A stretch of 64,000 bases of DNA from Gordionus sp. m RMFG-2023 (GCF_954871325.1 NC_088777.1:26575366-26639365), one strand, 5' to 3'. Shown: positions 23,622 to 37,069, counted from the first letter of the stretch. Numbers and translations are program-made. The notes: generated by a model from the sequence alone, not told the origin.

Positions 23622-23934
23622 CATGTCAATTTAGCGAAACTTTTATCGCGAAACACTTTTTCGCATCGGGAATGTCGTTTATCGCGAAGGAATCTTATAG
23701 CAAAACTTTTATCGCGAATCCACATTAGCGAATACTTTTCCGCGAAAACATTATAGCGAAAAATATCGCGAATTTTTTATAGCGAAACTCTTATCGCAGA
23801 ACCTTTAAAGCGAATACATTTAGAGTGAAATTTTTATCGTGAATCAATAATCGCGAAAATTTTAAAGCGAAGTCAATATTGCGAAACATAAATCGCGAAA
23901 TACAGCGAAAACTATTTCGCGAAATATAACGCGG
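23622..23934. repeat. TCGCGA-rich island, right-arm copy
   Basis: Inverted copy of 8178-8490. Confidence 0.75.
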
Positions 23935-24077
23935 CCTATTATTATTTTTTTATTTTTATTAAAATAATTTATTTTATCTATATTTAATGTTAATATTTAT
24001 TTATCAACAAATAAACATATTATATGATATATATTTTTTATTTATATTATTATATTATGAAATGAAAAATGCGCAAG

Positions 24078-25333
24078 GTCTAAAAGTCGAAAGGCTTGGT
24101 AATACGAAAGGCTAAAAAATACTATTGAAAATAAAAATAACAAAGAAAATAATGATTAAAGAGATATTTGATTGATTTATTGCTTTTTTTAGAGAAGAAA
24201 TATTATAATAACATTACATTATAATATATTAAAAATATGGAAATTTTAAGATCTTTTCAATTTTTTTATTAATTCTTTGAAATAATTTGCGGTTTTTAAA
24301 AATTAATTTTATTATATTAATTTTTAAATTAATATTTTTAATTAAATTAATATTTTTAATTAAATGATTATTTTTAATTAAATTAATATTTATAATTAAA
24401 TTAATATTTTTAAATAAATTAATATTTTTAAATAAATTAATATTTTTAATTAAATTAATATTTGGTTATGATTTTATATATTAAGTAAGTATAAATATAT
24501 TGTAATTACTTGATAAAGAAGTAAATGAGAAACATAAATTTTTTAAGGTATTTTTAATTTGAGAAAGCATTTAAGAGTGGAAAGGCTAACATCTTAAACG
24601 TAATTTTGAATATAATTATACCATTGAACTCAGAATTTAATTCTCTATCCAAAACCGCTTAGATGTATATTTTTACGTTTCCGGTTCACAAAATAATTTT
24701 TATGTCGCGAAAGCATTTTAACGGGGAAAGGGTTTGTGAACCGGAAACGTAAAAAAATACATCTAAGCGGTTTTGGGTAGAAATATAAATTCTGAGTTCA
24801 ATGATATAATTATATTCAAAATTACGTTTAAGATGTAAGCCTTTCCCAGTTAAAATGCTTTCGCGACAAAAAATTTATTTTGTGAACCGGAAACGTAAAA
24901 AAATACATCTAAGCGGTTTTGGATAGATAATTAAATTCTGAGTTCAATGGTATAATTATATTCAAAATAACGTTTAAGATGTTAGCCTTTCCCCTCTTAA
25001 ATGCTTTCTCAAATTAAAAGTACCTTAAAAAATTTATGTTTCTCATTTACTTCTTTATCAAGTAATTACAATATATTTATACTTACTTAATATATAAAAT
25101 CATAACCAAATATTAATTTAATTAAAAAATATTAATTTAAAAATTAATATAATAAAATTAATTTTTAAAAACCGCAAATTATTTCAAAGAATTAATAAAA
25201 AAATTGAAAAGATCTTAAAATTTCCAAAAGCAATAAATCAATCAAATATCTTATTATAATCATTTCTTTGTTATTTTTATTTACAATATTATTTTTTAGC
25301 CTTTCATATTACCCAGCCTTTCGACTTATAGAC
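24078..25333. mobile_element. Foldback element FB, right-arm copy
   Basis: Inverted copy of 6779-8034 with the same internal palindromes. Confidence 0.8.
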
Positions 25334-26662
25334 TAGTGATGTTAAGGTAACTAGTTACATTTTGGCTAAAAAATAACTGTAACTAGTTATATTTTTAAAA
25401 TTGTAACTAGTAACTGTAACTAGTTATATTTTTAAAATTGTAACTAGTAACTGTAACTAGTTATAATTTTTGAAATGTAACTGCCAAAAGTAACTAGTTA
25501 CTTTTAAAGATATATTCAAATAATTAATTTTATTTTTAATATGTTGTGATAAATTAATTTTAAATTAAATTTATTTTTTAAATTAAATTTATTACTTAAA
25601 ATTTTGTGAAAATGTCTGATTGTAACTATTTCCCGTTCAAATTGATTTTCTTTTCTTAAATTGTTACATTGCTGCTGGGCTTCATAATTTTGTAAGCACT
25701 TCAAGTAATTTAATAAATTTTAATATTATATTTATTTACAAATGTAGCACAATATATTTTTTTCCGTCAAGTAACAAGCATTGGAACTTCATATCATACG
25801 TAATAAAAAAAATTTAAATTTGTATAAGGAAAAACAAAGACAGATTATTTTAGAATTTAATATTAAACCATTAATCATTACTTACAAGAACCAAGTCTAA
25901 CAAAAATATCATGTTATAATAATCTTTATGATAATGACACATCATTGCTGCAATTCTTCACCCTTTATTTAAAACTGACTGGCCTTGGATTAGGCAAGAA
26001 AGGAATAAAGCAAAAAAGGAGGAAATTTTAAATTAAATAAATACCTTAATACCTCAAAGTGAATTCCAGACGAATGAATCATGCTCAAAACCAACATCAC
26101 TTGATGTAGTTGGATTTTTTGACCTAAAGCGCCAAAATATTCTGGATAATGAACTTATAGAAAACTTTATCAAATCTAATAACAACACATTTTCTTTATA
26201 TAACTATTTTCCAAAGTTAAAATTATTCTTTATTAAATATAATGTTGTTCTAACATCAAGTGCTCCCGTAGAGCGCTTGTTCAGTCTAGGTAAGCCCATT
26301 TTTGGAGATAAACGAGCACGTCTCCTAGATAATAACTTTGAAACTAATTTGTTGTTAAAAGCAAATAAACATTTATTAGATTCTAATTTTTATGAAAAAT
26401 AAATGTTTTTTTTTCAATGCAAATATATATTTTTTCGATGTAAATATTCAATTTTGCGATATTTTTTTATATAAATAAATTGTATATTATTTGAAATAAC
26501 TGATTATACTTTGTTTATCCTAATTTTTTTTATATTAAATAAATGCATTCAATAAATAAATAATGCGCATATGAATGATGTATAAAGTAAGTAACTAGTT
26601 ACTTTTGAAAATAACTGTAACTAATAACTAGTTACCTATGTAAAAATGTAACTAGTACCCTG
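25334..26662 (+). mobile_element. hAT K, right-arm copy
   Basis: Inverted copy of 5450-6778. The transposase C-terminus (AAILHPLFKTDW to the TAA near 26403, plus strand, 25945-26403) is here in forward orientation, with the hATC motif SSAPVERLFSLG and one in-frame stop. Confidence 0.85.
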
Positions 26663-27051
26663 AAAAATGGATTTCTTTTATTTGATGTTTTTTTAATAAA
26701 AAAAATGATATGCTACTATTGTAATATTATTTTTGTTACAATTTATTAGTGAGTTTCACGACCAAAATTTTAAATAAATAATATTTTTTGAAGTTCAAAA
26801 AGATTTTTGAACATATTTTGATAAAATTTTTAAAACTTTTCTGAGGAATTCTTTTGTGAATTTTATTATAAATAAACAATCTTTTTGGTGAAATCTTTTA
26901 TAGTTTTTTTCATCAATTTTGTAAAATTATCTATTTTTAAGTATATTAAAAGAGGTGGGTTTTCTAAATAATTTTTTTAAAAATATTTTTATTTAACTTA
27001 TTTATGTTATTTTATATGATCTTTTTAAGGAAAATAATTTAATCTGACAAC

Positions 27052-28934
27052 TTTTATATTCGTTATTGAAGATGTTCCTTGGAAAAATAACAATTATCAT
27101 AATCGGTATTTTTAAACATATTAGATTTTTTATACTGTAAAATATGTATTTTTAACATGTTAAATTAAAATTTCAATTAAGATGCACCATTAAATTTTTT
27201 TGACGTAAATTTGTGATAATCGTTATTTTTAAACTCTTTTGACGTAAATGGGCCAAAATAAGTATTGATAACATGTTTAAATAAAACTTCAGTGAAGATG
27301 TACCCAAGATAAGTGACAATTGTCATAATCATTTTTAAAGTTTTTTTTTTGACGCAAATGGGCAAAAAATAAATTTACCATGTTTAAATAAAAGTGAAGA
27401 TGTACCCTAGATAAGTGGCAATTGTCATAATCGTTGTTTTTAAAGTTTTTAAAATTTTTTTGAAGCAAATGGAAAAAATAGAAAATGCTAACATGTTAAA
27501 ATAAGATATCAATGAAGATGTACCATAGGTAAGTGACAATTGTCATAATCGTTGTCTTTGAAGTTTTTTGAAATTTTTTTGATACAATAGGGTAAAAATA
27601 TAGATTGTAAAAATGTCAAATTAAAATTTCATGAAGATGTACCATATAAAAGTGACAATTGTCATAATCGTTATTTTTAAAAGTTTTTAAATTTTAATTG
27701 CTAACATGTTAAAATATAATTTCAGTGAAGATGTACCCTAGATAAGTGACAATAGTCATAATCGTTATTTTTATAGTTTTTGAATTGTTTGACTAAATTG
27801 GACAAAAATATAAATTGTTAACATGTTAAAATAAAATTTCAGTCGAAACAAAAAAACAAATCGATGTTTTCATGCTCATAATCGTTGTTCCTTTTATCCT
27901 GCTTAAAATTTGATAAAAATATGCAAAGTGATTATTAAAGATAGTTGTAACCTATGTTAAATTCTAAACTTTTAAGATTAGGATTCACAATCTTATTCCT
28001 TTAATTAATAAATTTTAATTCTACATTATAAAAATGTATAACCTTGCATTCATAGTTAGAAAATATTTTTGTATAATCGTGGTAAAATAGAGCTGAGTCT
28101 GAATTTAGGGTAGGATTTTTATAGAAAGAACTTAAAAACCATGAATATTATTTAGTAATATGATACAATCAACATCCTATAAATTTAATGTTAAGATTTT
28201 ATTTTTATAAACATATGGTTAAAATGGATTACAATCTATATTTTACCCCATTTACATCAAAGAACTTTAAAAACAACGATTATAACAATTGTCACTTTTC
28301 AATGGTATATATTCATGAAATTTTAATTTAGCATGTTTACAATCTATATTTTTACCCATTTACAACAAAAAATTGAAAAAAATTTTATTAACTATTTAAA
28401 TATGTTATCAATACTTATTTTGGCCCATTTACGTCAAAAAAAGTTTAAAAATAATGATGATAATTGTCACTTAACTAGGGTACATCTTTATTGAAATTTT
28501 ATTTAAACATGCTAGCAATACCTATTTTAACCCATTTTGGTCAAAATAATTCAAAAAACTTTAAACATATAGATTATGACAATTGTCACTTTTCAATGGT
28601 ACTTTTCATGAAATTTTAATTTAGCATGTTTACAATCTATATTTTTACCCATTTGCAACAAAAAAATTCAAAATAAACAACGATTATGACAATTGTAACT
28701 TATCTATGGTACATCTTCACTGAATTATTTAAACATGTTTGCAATACTTATTTTAGCTTATTTACTTATAAAAATTTCAAAAAAGTTATAAAATAACGAT
28801 TATGACAATTGTCACTTTTCTATGGTACATCTTCGTGAAATTTTAATTTAACATGTTTAAAATCTATATTTTTACCCATTTGCGTTAAAAAAATACAAAA
28901 AACTTTAAAAATAACGATTTTACAATTGTCACTT
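27052..28934. repeat. Satellite B arrays, right arm
   Basis: Inverted copy of 3178-5060: two oppositely oriented B arrays (27052-27872 and 28212-28934) around a non-satellite spacer. The outermost monomer is interrupted by T1 at 28943. Confidence 0.85.
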
Positions 28935-28942
28935 ATCTAGGG

Positions 28943-31900
28943 TAGTGTTGTTAATCGGCTTAGCCGAGTCGGCTCGAACAGAGCTCACCCAAATTTTTGG
29001 TCGTTTTTTACGACTTCGACCCGAGTTCAAGCCGAAAAAAACGACTTCGACCCAAAATATGGGTCGTTTTTTTCGACTCCGACCCAAGTCCAAGCCGAAA
29101 AAAACGACCTCGACCCAAAATATGGGTCGTTTTTTACGACTCCGACTCAAAATTTGGGTTGTATTTTTCGACTTTAACTTGAAATTTGGGTCGTATTTTT
29201 CGACTCAAACTTGAAGTTTGGGTCATATTTTTCGACTCAAACTTGAAGTTTGGGTCGTATTTTTCGACTCAAACTTGAAGTTTAGATCGTATTTTTCGAC
29301 TCCAACTCAAAGTTTGGGTCGTTTTTCTGACTCAGACTCAAACATCGGGTCGTTTTATTCAATCCGACCCAAAATATGGATCTTTTTTTTTAAAGACGAC
29401 TTAAAGTTAGGGTTGCTTTTTTTCACCCCTAACCCAATATCTAGATCATTTTTTTCGACCAAAAGTCAAATAACATTTAGTATATATTAATATTATCGGC
29501 GGGAAAGTTACTTAAAGCTTCTTTAAATTATAATATTCATCATAGTTATATTTTAAAATTTTTAAGTGAAGATGTACCATAGAAAAGTGCCATTTGTCAT
29601 GATGGTTATTTTTGAACTTTTTTAAATGAAATAGCTAAAAATATATATTCTAAACATGTTAAATTAAAAATTCAGTGAGGATGTATCATAGATAGGTGAC
29701 AATTGTCATAATCGCTATTTTTGAACTTTTTCAAATTTTTTTAAAGGAAATATCTAAAAATATATATTCTAAACATGTTAAATTAAAAATTCAGTGAGGA
29801 TGTATCATAGATAGGTGACAATTGTCATAATCGCTATTTTTGAACTTTTTCAAATTTTTTTAAAGGAAATAGCTAAAAATATATATTCTAAACATGTTAA
29901 ATTAAAAATTCAATGAGGATGTATCATAGATAGGTGACAATTGTCATAATCGCTATTTTTGAACTTTTTCAAATTTTTTAAAGGAAATAGCTAAAAATAT
30001 ATATTCTAACATGTTAAATTAAAAATTCAGTGAGGATGTATCATAGATAGGTGACAATTGTCATAATCGCTATTTTTGAACTTTTTCAAATTTTTTTAAA
30101 GGAAATATCTAAAAATATATATTCTAAACATGTTAAATTAAAAATTCAGTGAGGATGTATCATAGATAGGTGACAATTGTCATAATCGCTATTTTTGAAC
30201 TTTTTCAAATTTTTTTAAAGGAAATAGCTAAAAATATATATTCTAAACATGTTAAATTAAAAATTCAGTGAGGATGTATCACAGATAGGTGACAATTGTC
30301 ATAATCGTTATTTTTGAACTTTTTTCAATTTTTTTAATACAAATAGCTAAAAATATATATTCTAAACATGTTAAATTAAAAATTCAGTGAGGATGTATCA
30401 TATTTAGGTGACAATTGTCATAATCGTTATTTTTGAACTTTTTTCAATTTTTTTAATACAAATAGCTAAAATTATATATTCTAAACATGTTAAATTAAAA
30501 ATTCAGTGAGGATGTATCATATTTAGGTGACAATTGTCATAATCGCTATTTTTATTTTTAGATATTTCCTTTAAAAAAATTTGAAAAAATTCAAAAATAG
30601 CGATTATGACAATTGTCACCTATCTAAGATACATCCTCACTGAATTTTTAATTTAACATGTTTAGAATATATATTTTTAGATATTTCCTTTGAAAAAATT
30701 TGAAAAAGTTCAAAAATTCCTTTAAAAAAATTTGAAAAAGTTCAAAAATAGCGATTATGACAATTGTCTATCTATGATACATCCTCACTGAATTTTTAAT
30801 TTAACATGTTTAGAATACATATTTTTAGCTATTTCCTTTAAAAAAATTTGAAAAAGTTCAAAAATAGCGATTATGACAATTGTCACCTATCTATGATACA
30901 TCCTCACTGAATTTTTAATTTAACATGATTAGAATACATATTTTTAGCTATTTCCTTTAAAAAAATTTGAAAAAGTTCAAAAATAGCGATTATGACAATT
31001 GTCACCTATCTATGATACATCCTCACTGAATTTTTAATTTAACATGTTTAGAATACATATTTTTAGCTATTTCCTTTAAAAAAAATGGAAAAAGTTCAAA
31101 AATAGCGATTATGACAATTGTCACCTATCTATGATACATCCTCACTGAATTTTTAATCTAACATGTTTAGAATATATATTTTTAGATATTTCCTTTAAAA
31201 AAATTTAAAAAAGTTCAAAAATAGCGATTATGACAATTGTCACCTATCTATGATACATCCTCACTGAATTTTTAATTTAACATGTTTAGAATATATAATT
31301 TTAGCAATTTGCTTTAAAAAAACTCGAAAAAGTTCAAAAATAGCGATTATGACAATTACCACTTATCTATGGTATATCATCACTGAAATTTTGATTTAAC
31401 ATGTCTACAATATATATTTTTATCTATTTCATTTAAAAAAGTTCAAAAATAACCATCATGACAAATGGCACTTTTCTATGTTACATCTTCACTTAAAAAT
31501 TTTAAAATATAACTATGATGAATAGTTAATCAGAGCATTATAATTTAAAGAAGCTTTAAGTAACTTTCCCGCCTATAATATTAATATATATACTAAATGT
31601 TATTTGACTTTTGGTCGAAAAAAATGATCTAGATATTGGTAGGGGTGAAAAAAAGCAACCCTAACTTTAAGTCGTCTTTAAAAAAAAGATCCATATTTTG
31701 GGTCGGATTGAATAAAGCGACCCGATGTTTGAGTCTGAGTCAGAAAAACGACCCAAACTTTGAGTTGGAGTCGAAAAATACGATCTAAACTTCAAGTTTG
31801 AGTCGAAAAATACGACCCAAACTTCAAGTTTGAGTCGAAAAATACGACCCAAATTTCAAGTTTGAGTCGAAAAATACCACCCAAATTTTGAGTCGGAGTC

Positions 31901-32117
31901 GTAAAAAACGACCCATATTTTGGGTCAAAGTCGTTTTTTTCGGCTTGAACTCGGGTCGAACTCGAAAAAAACGACCCATATTTTGGGTCGAGGTCGTTTT
32001 TTTCCGCTTGGACTTGGGTCGAAGTCGAAAAAAACGACCCAAACATTGAGTCGGAGTCGAATAAAACGACCCGAGCTTTGGGTCGGGATCGCGACTTGAG
32101 GCGTTTTAACAACACTA
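28943..32117 (-). mobile_element. T1, complete right-arm copy
   Basis: Full-length copy of 3175 bp. The ends are TAGTGTTGTTAA and TTAACAACACTA. The flanking 8-bp duplications ATCTAGGG are exact (28935-28942 and 32118-32125). The uninterrupted B monomer (CACTTATCTAGGGTACATC) can be read across the insertion, so the empty target site is known. Contents are as in 1-3169: minisatellite, satellite A in two orientations, minisatellite. No open frame resembles a transposase, so it must be mobilised in trans by an hAT enzyme if it moves. Confidence 0.92.
29592..31472. repeat. Satellite A arrays, right arm
   Basis: Inverted copy of 640-2520, with the orientation switch near 30555. Confidence 0.9.
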
Positions 32118-32392
32118 ATCTAGGGTACATCTTCACTGAAGTTATATTTAAATATGTTATCAATACTTATTTTGGCCCATTTACGTCAAAAAAAGTTTAA
32201 AAATAATGATTATGACAATTGTAACTTATCTATGGTACATCTTCACTGAAATTTTATTTAAACATGTTTGCAATACTTATTTTAGCTTATTTACGTCAAA
32301 AAATTTCAAAAAAGTTATAAAATAACGATTATGGCAATTGTCACTTTTCTATGGTACATCTTCATGAAATTTTAGTTTAACATGTTTACAAT
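32118..32392 (-). repeat. Satellite B remnant beyond T1
   Basis: Two further B monomers (CGATTATGACAATTGTAACTT, GGTACATCTTCACTGAAATT) continue the array that T1 interrupted, up to the hAT Z terminus. This stretch has no counterpart within the window on the left because the window starts inside T1. Confidence 0.8.
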
Positions 32393-34063
32393 CAGTGTTG
32401 CCAGGTCAAAATTTTCAAATAGCGTGAGAAATTTGGTATTTTTCATAAGAAATATGAAAATTGCGGTAGTAATAAAAAATTTGCTAAAAAGGCCCGCAAA
32501 ATCCCGGCCGGGCTGGGATTTTGAATTGACTCAATTATCCGCCTATTATTTTTTATAATTAGTTTATATTAATACAAATCCGGTAACTATTTTTTAAAAT
32601 AAAATAACATCTTGATTTATTAAAATATATTAATTTATAAAAAATACCAACGATCCTTTTTAAATATAAAAGAATGTAAACAGATAAAATTTTATTAAAA
32701 AACAAACTTGTTTAATTTTACAATGTAAAAAATATATTTTATGTGAATGTCCCGCAAAACATCAGCAATTAGAAATCTAACTTATGTGTGTATAACATTA
32801 TAGGGAAAGGCGCTTAATTATCCCGTATCACGTTTAAATACATAATAAGGTAATATTGTACTCATTTCAATGATAATTATTTTATTTATTATTGTTCAAT
32901 CACATTATAATAATCAGTGCAGGAGAGTGTATCTACATACATTGCAAAACAAAAATATTCTCCAAAAATAAGAAATAATACAGATGCAACTACGGTTGCA
33001 GCGTAATCACTTATCTTGTAGTACACCATTCACATAGCTACTTATCATTATAATGTAGGTAGAATCTTTTCCCATAATATTTAACGACTCCAAGATTAAT
33101 GAAAACTTTACTTGTATAACAAAAATGAGCAAGGATATCATCAATGTTTTAGAACCTGAATTTAGGAGGTCAATTCTTGACGATTTGAAAGATGGGCATA
33201 CATATGCAATATTCTAACAGATGCATCTTATAAGGGAAATATTAAAATATTTCTTATGATCCTTCACTATTTCAACAAAATTAAGGACGTTTCAAGAAAA
33301 CTATTAAATTTTTTCCCCACAAATAGTGAAAAATCCAAAGATATAGCTAACCATATAATGGTAAATATAGCAGATTCGGGATTATCAATAAATTACATGT
33401 CAACTTTCTGATCTGATAATGCCTCAGTGAATTTGGAAAAAAACCAGAGTGTATTTACAGAATTTAGTCAGCACAATGTTGGTTGCGATATGTTCCTAAT
33501 ACCCGCCATCTATAGAATTTTAAAATTTTATAAACCTTTAAATATTTCTTAAATAAAGATTATAAAAGCTGTCCTAACATTTTGAAAAATTTTTTCAGTA
33601 ATGAAAGGCAGAGGTATATTTAGGAATGATTTCACATGTAGGAAATCTACTACATACTGTTAATGTGCAGTTACAATCAGAAGAATCTTAACAAAGATTC
33701 ACAAAATTATGCTGCAGATGTGTTAATCTTTACAGTTAAAAATTGACAATAAATTTTATGGCGCCATTGCTAAAACTATATTAAAATGTTCAAATATTTT
33801 AAAAATACCGATAGATATTGATGTCTTGTTTGAGGATATTGTAATGCTCTCTATTTTTTATTTATGTAAAAAATATTTTTATTTTATGCGAATGTATAAA
33901 TAAAAAAATATTTATTTTATGCGAATGTATAAATAAAAAAATATGGAAAATTAAATATAAGGTTAATTATATTTTATTTGAGATTTAAATAATGGAACTA
34001 AACGTTTACCGTCGTTATTGAGATATTTATAAAATTCCTGGCATGACATATATAAATTTGTTT
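32393..34063 (+). mobile_element. hAT Z, copy B
   Basis: Parallel to 20321-21943. It has two extra stretches compared with copy A: about 25 bp near 33080 and a 30-bp local duplication near 33905. Transposase motifs are decayed. It continues directly into the minus-strand remnant at 34064. Confidence 0.85.
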
Positions 34064-35723
34064 AACCATTAGCTCGGCCTCTAATGTTGTTAAAGCAATC
34101 CGTTTTCCAGGCAGTCCTCATCAGGCTAAAAATGCGCTCGGATGAGGAATTAGAATGAAGTAAGGAGAAGGCACACTCGCAATTTTTTTCCAAGCATGGG
34201 GATTTATTGTTATTAAGAAAAAATTCTACCCGTTTCTCCTCTGCTTTTAGACAATCTAACTTTAAGTATATTCTGGCGAATCATAAAAAATAGAGAGAAT
34301 TACCATCTCCTCAAACAAGACATCAATGTCTTTCGGTATTTTTAATATATTTATTAAATTACAAAAACCATCAATTACGGTTTATGTTCCAAGGTCATAA
34401 TATTTATACATTTGTAAATAGAATTATTAAAATCAAATTTTGATTGTAATATTCTAAAATTGTCTTAATAAAAATATCTGTTTCATTTAAAAATGTATTA
34501 ATTAGAGTATTATTTGAACATTTAATATTTTTAGCAATAGCGCCATAAAATTTATTATCAATTTTTAACTGTAGAGATGAACAGAGCTGTAGCATGATTT
34601 TGTGAATCTTAATTAATAAATAATATTCTGATTGCAACTGAATAGTAACTGCATGAAGTAGATTTCCTACATGTGAAACAACCAAATATGCTTCTGCCAT
34701 TTCATACTTGAAATTTTTTTTAAAATTTTAGGACAGCTTTTGAAATCTTTATTTAAAAAGTATTTTTTTAAGGGTTTGTAAAATTTTAAAATTCCATCGA
34801 TGGCACGTATTAATGATAACCACCTGATAGGTACATATCGCAACAACTCACACCATTCCAAGTTAGACCACTCCACCAACTCTTTTAATTCATTAACTCT
34901 TTTAGTTGATGAATTAAATTCGTTAAAACATCTCATCATAATTATTTCGACATCCACAGATAGTACATTCATTGCCTTCTTGCAAGAATCATGTAGTAAT
35001 GGCATATACAGTCAATTGGTATTAATTCATTATTGTGCTGCCTCTATTCGGTAAATACACTTTGGTTTTTGCCAAAATTACAGAGGCATTTTCAGCGCAG
35101 AAAGCTGACATGCAATTCATTGATAACCCTGAATCTGCTATATTTACATTATGTGGTTAGCTACATCGTTGGATTTTTCACTATCCGAGGAAAAAAATTT
35201 AACAGTTTTATTGAAATGTTCTTATTCTTGTTGAAATAGCGAAAGATCAAGGGAAATGTTTTAATATTTCAGTTATTAAATGCATTTGTCAGATTGCATT
35301 GGATGCCTATCTTTCAAATCGTCTAGAATTGACATCTAAGATTCAGGTATTAAAACACTTGTGATAGCCTTGCTCATTTTTGTTCTACCACAAGTAAGGT
35401 TTGCACTTATATTGGAGTTGTTTTATATCGTGGGAAAAAGATTCGACCCACATTGTGATAATATAGCTCTGTGAATGTTGAACTACATGATAGGTGTATA
35501 CGATTTCCGCAACTGTAGTTGCATCTGTATTATTAATTATTTTTAGAGAATATTTTTGTATTGCAATCGATGTTGATATGCTCCCCTGTACTGACTTATA
35601 TGAATGAAATGATGTTGATTCATTATTGATAAAAATAAAACAGGATAGAAAGAAATTTACAAACAACATGTTTTTCGAATAAATATTTAAAATTTATTTT
35701 AAAAATATAAAAATAATCTTTGG
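34064..35723 (-). pseudogene. hAT Z transposase, minus-strand relic
   Basis: In minus-strand order: TTVAEIVYTYHVVQHSQSYI (N-terminal core), HDSCKKAMNVLSVDVEIIMM, then VPIRWLSLIRAIDGILKFYK (the hAT RWLSL motif), AEAYLVVSHVGNLLHAVTIQ, and near 34070-34200 the dimerisation motif SERIFSLMRTAW. This is the order expected of an hAT transposase of the RWLSL and SERxFSLM type. Several stops and frameshifts break it. Length and order suggest that one nearly whole gene decayed here. Confidence 0.82.
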
Positions 35724-36302
35724 CAAAAACCAAAGTGTATTTACCGAATAGAGGCAGCACAATAATGAATTAATACCAATTGACTGTATATGCCATTAAT
35801 ACATGATTCTTGCAAGAAGGCAATGAATGTACTATCTGTGGATGTCAAAATAATTATGATGAGATGTTTTAACGAATTTAATTCATCAACTAAAAGAGTT
35901 AATGAATTAAAAGAGTTGGTGGAGTGGTCTAACTTGGAATGGTGTGAGTTGTTGCGATATGTACCTATCAGGTGGTTATCATTAATACGTGCCATCGATG
36001 GAATTTTAAAATTTTACAAACCCTTAAAAAAATACTTTTTAAATAAAGATTTCAAAAGCTGTCCTAAAATTTAAAAAAAAATTTCATGTATGAAATGGCA
36101 GAAGCATATTTGGTTGTTTCACATGTAGGAAATCTACTTCATGCAGTTACTATTCAGTTGCAATCAGAATATTATTTATTAATTAAGATTCACAAAATCA
36201 TGCTACAGCTCTGTTCATCTCTACAGTTAAAAATTGATAATAAATTTTATGGCGCTATTGCTAAAAATATTAAATGTTCAAATAATACTCTAATTAATAA
36301 AT
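35724..36302 (+). repeat. Inverted duplicate of hAT Z middle part
   Basis: Reverse complement of 34496-35081 with only a few substitutions seen, separated by 642 bp. The plus strand repeats HDSCKKAMNVLSVDVKIIMM and VPIRWLSLIRAIDGILKFYK. The pair forms a second, smaller palindrome within the window. Confidence 0.88.
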
Positions 36303-36319
36303 GTTCATTTTTGTTTTAT

Positions 36320-36590
36320 ATATCTATAAATACGTTATAGATATTATCCCAAAAAATATTTTAAAAATATCCTGATTTGATCGATAACCGATTTGAAACC
36401 GGCAAATGACTAAATACTGTATTGCTGGCGTTATCCGTGGAAAATTGTTTATTTGGTTTATACTTGTATATATACGTGGTAAGCTTTATCCTAAAAAATA
36501 TTTTGAAAATTATGAATTGACTGAATGCCGAACTCAAAACCGACCACTTACTAAATATTCGATGGACCAAATTTGCTAGTAATCTAATAT
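36320..36590 (+). repeat. Two degenerate tandem units
   Basis: Two units of about 125 bp. Each runs from a TATATAT(A/C) word through CCCAAAAAATATTTTAAAAA or CCTAAAAAATATTTTGAAAA to AACCGxxxxCTAAATA. No coding meaning is seen. Confidence 0.5.
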
Positions 36591-36830
36591 ATTCGTAGTT
36601 ATTTTATCAACGTTCCCGACTAGTCCATTTGAAGAATGATACATCATAGCACAATATCTTCGCTTTTTATGTCTTTAAGAATTTCGAAAGCCATCGCCAT
36701 CTCAGGAGATGTCTTCTCTATTAATTTAAAATAAAAAAAAATTAATATAAATTATATTCCTTACCTAATTAAATATTGCAGGAAATCAGACATTTTTAAA
36801 ACAAAAATATTATTTATAATTATATAATAA

Positions 36831-37069
36831 CTAGCTAATAACCCGTCAAGAATGATGGGGTTGAGGGATAATTAGTTTCTGTATATGGTACTAAATATAC
36901 TTTATTAATATATTTTATAAAAATATTAAAATTTAGGAGAAAAATAGGTAAATTTTACACCTCATAAGATATTCTTAATTTAAAGTATGATGACCCGTCG
37001 TTATTGATGGGCAAAATGAAAAATATGTAACTAAAGTCAGCATTGCTAAGCCCGTCAAAAATGACGGGG
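36831..37069 (-). mobile_element. Helitron-type 3-prime termini (minus orientation)
   Basis: Read on the minus strand, a CCCC-ATCATTCTTGACGGG hairpin (36842-36860) is followed by TTATTAGCTAG (CTAG 36831-36834), then T. This is the hairpin plus CTRR end with an A/T insertion site known for Helitrons. Two related hairpins follow at 36993-37011 and 37051-37068 without CTAG. The body of the element would extend to the right. Its other end was not found. Confidence 0.55.

Larger units (their letters stand above)
21944..32111 (-). repeat. Right arm of 10-kb palindrome
   Basis: Reverse complement of 1-10170. Its inner end (21944) joins a truncated copy of hAT Z that runs 20321-21943. Its outer side runs on through T1 and 275 bp of satellite into another copy of hAT Z at 32393. 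The arm is therefore flanked by direct repeats of the same hAT fragment. Neither side of the 21943/21944 junction is a transposon terminus, and I see no clear microhomology there, so ordinary transposition does not explain this end. Confidence 0.97.
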
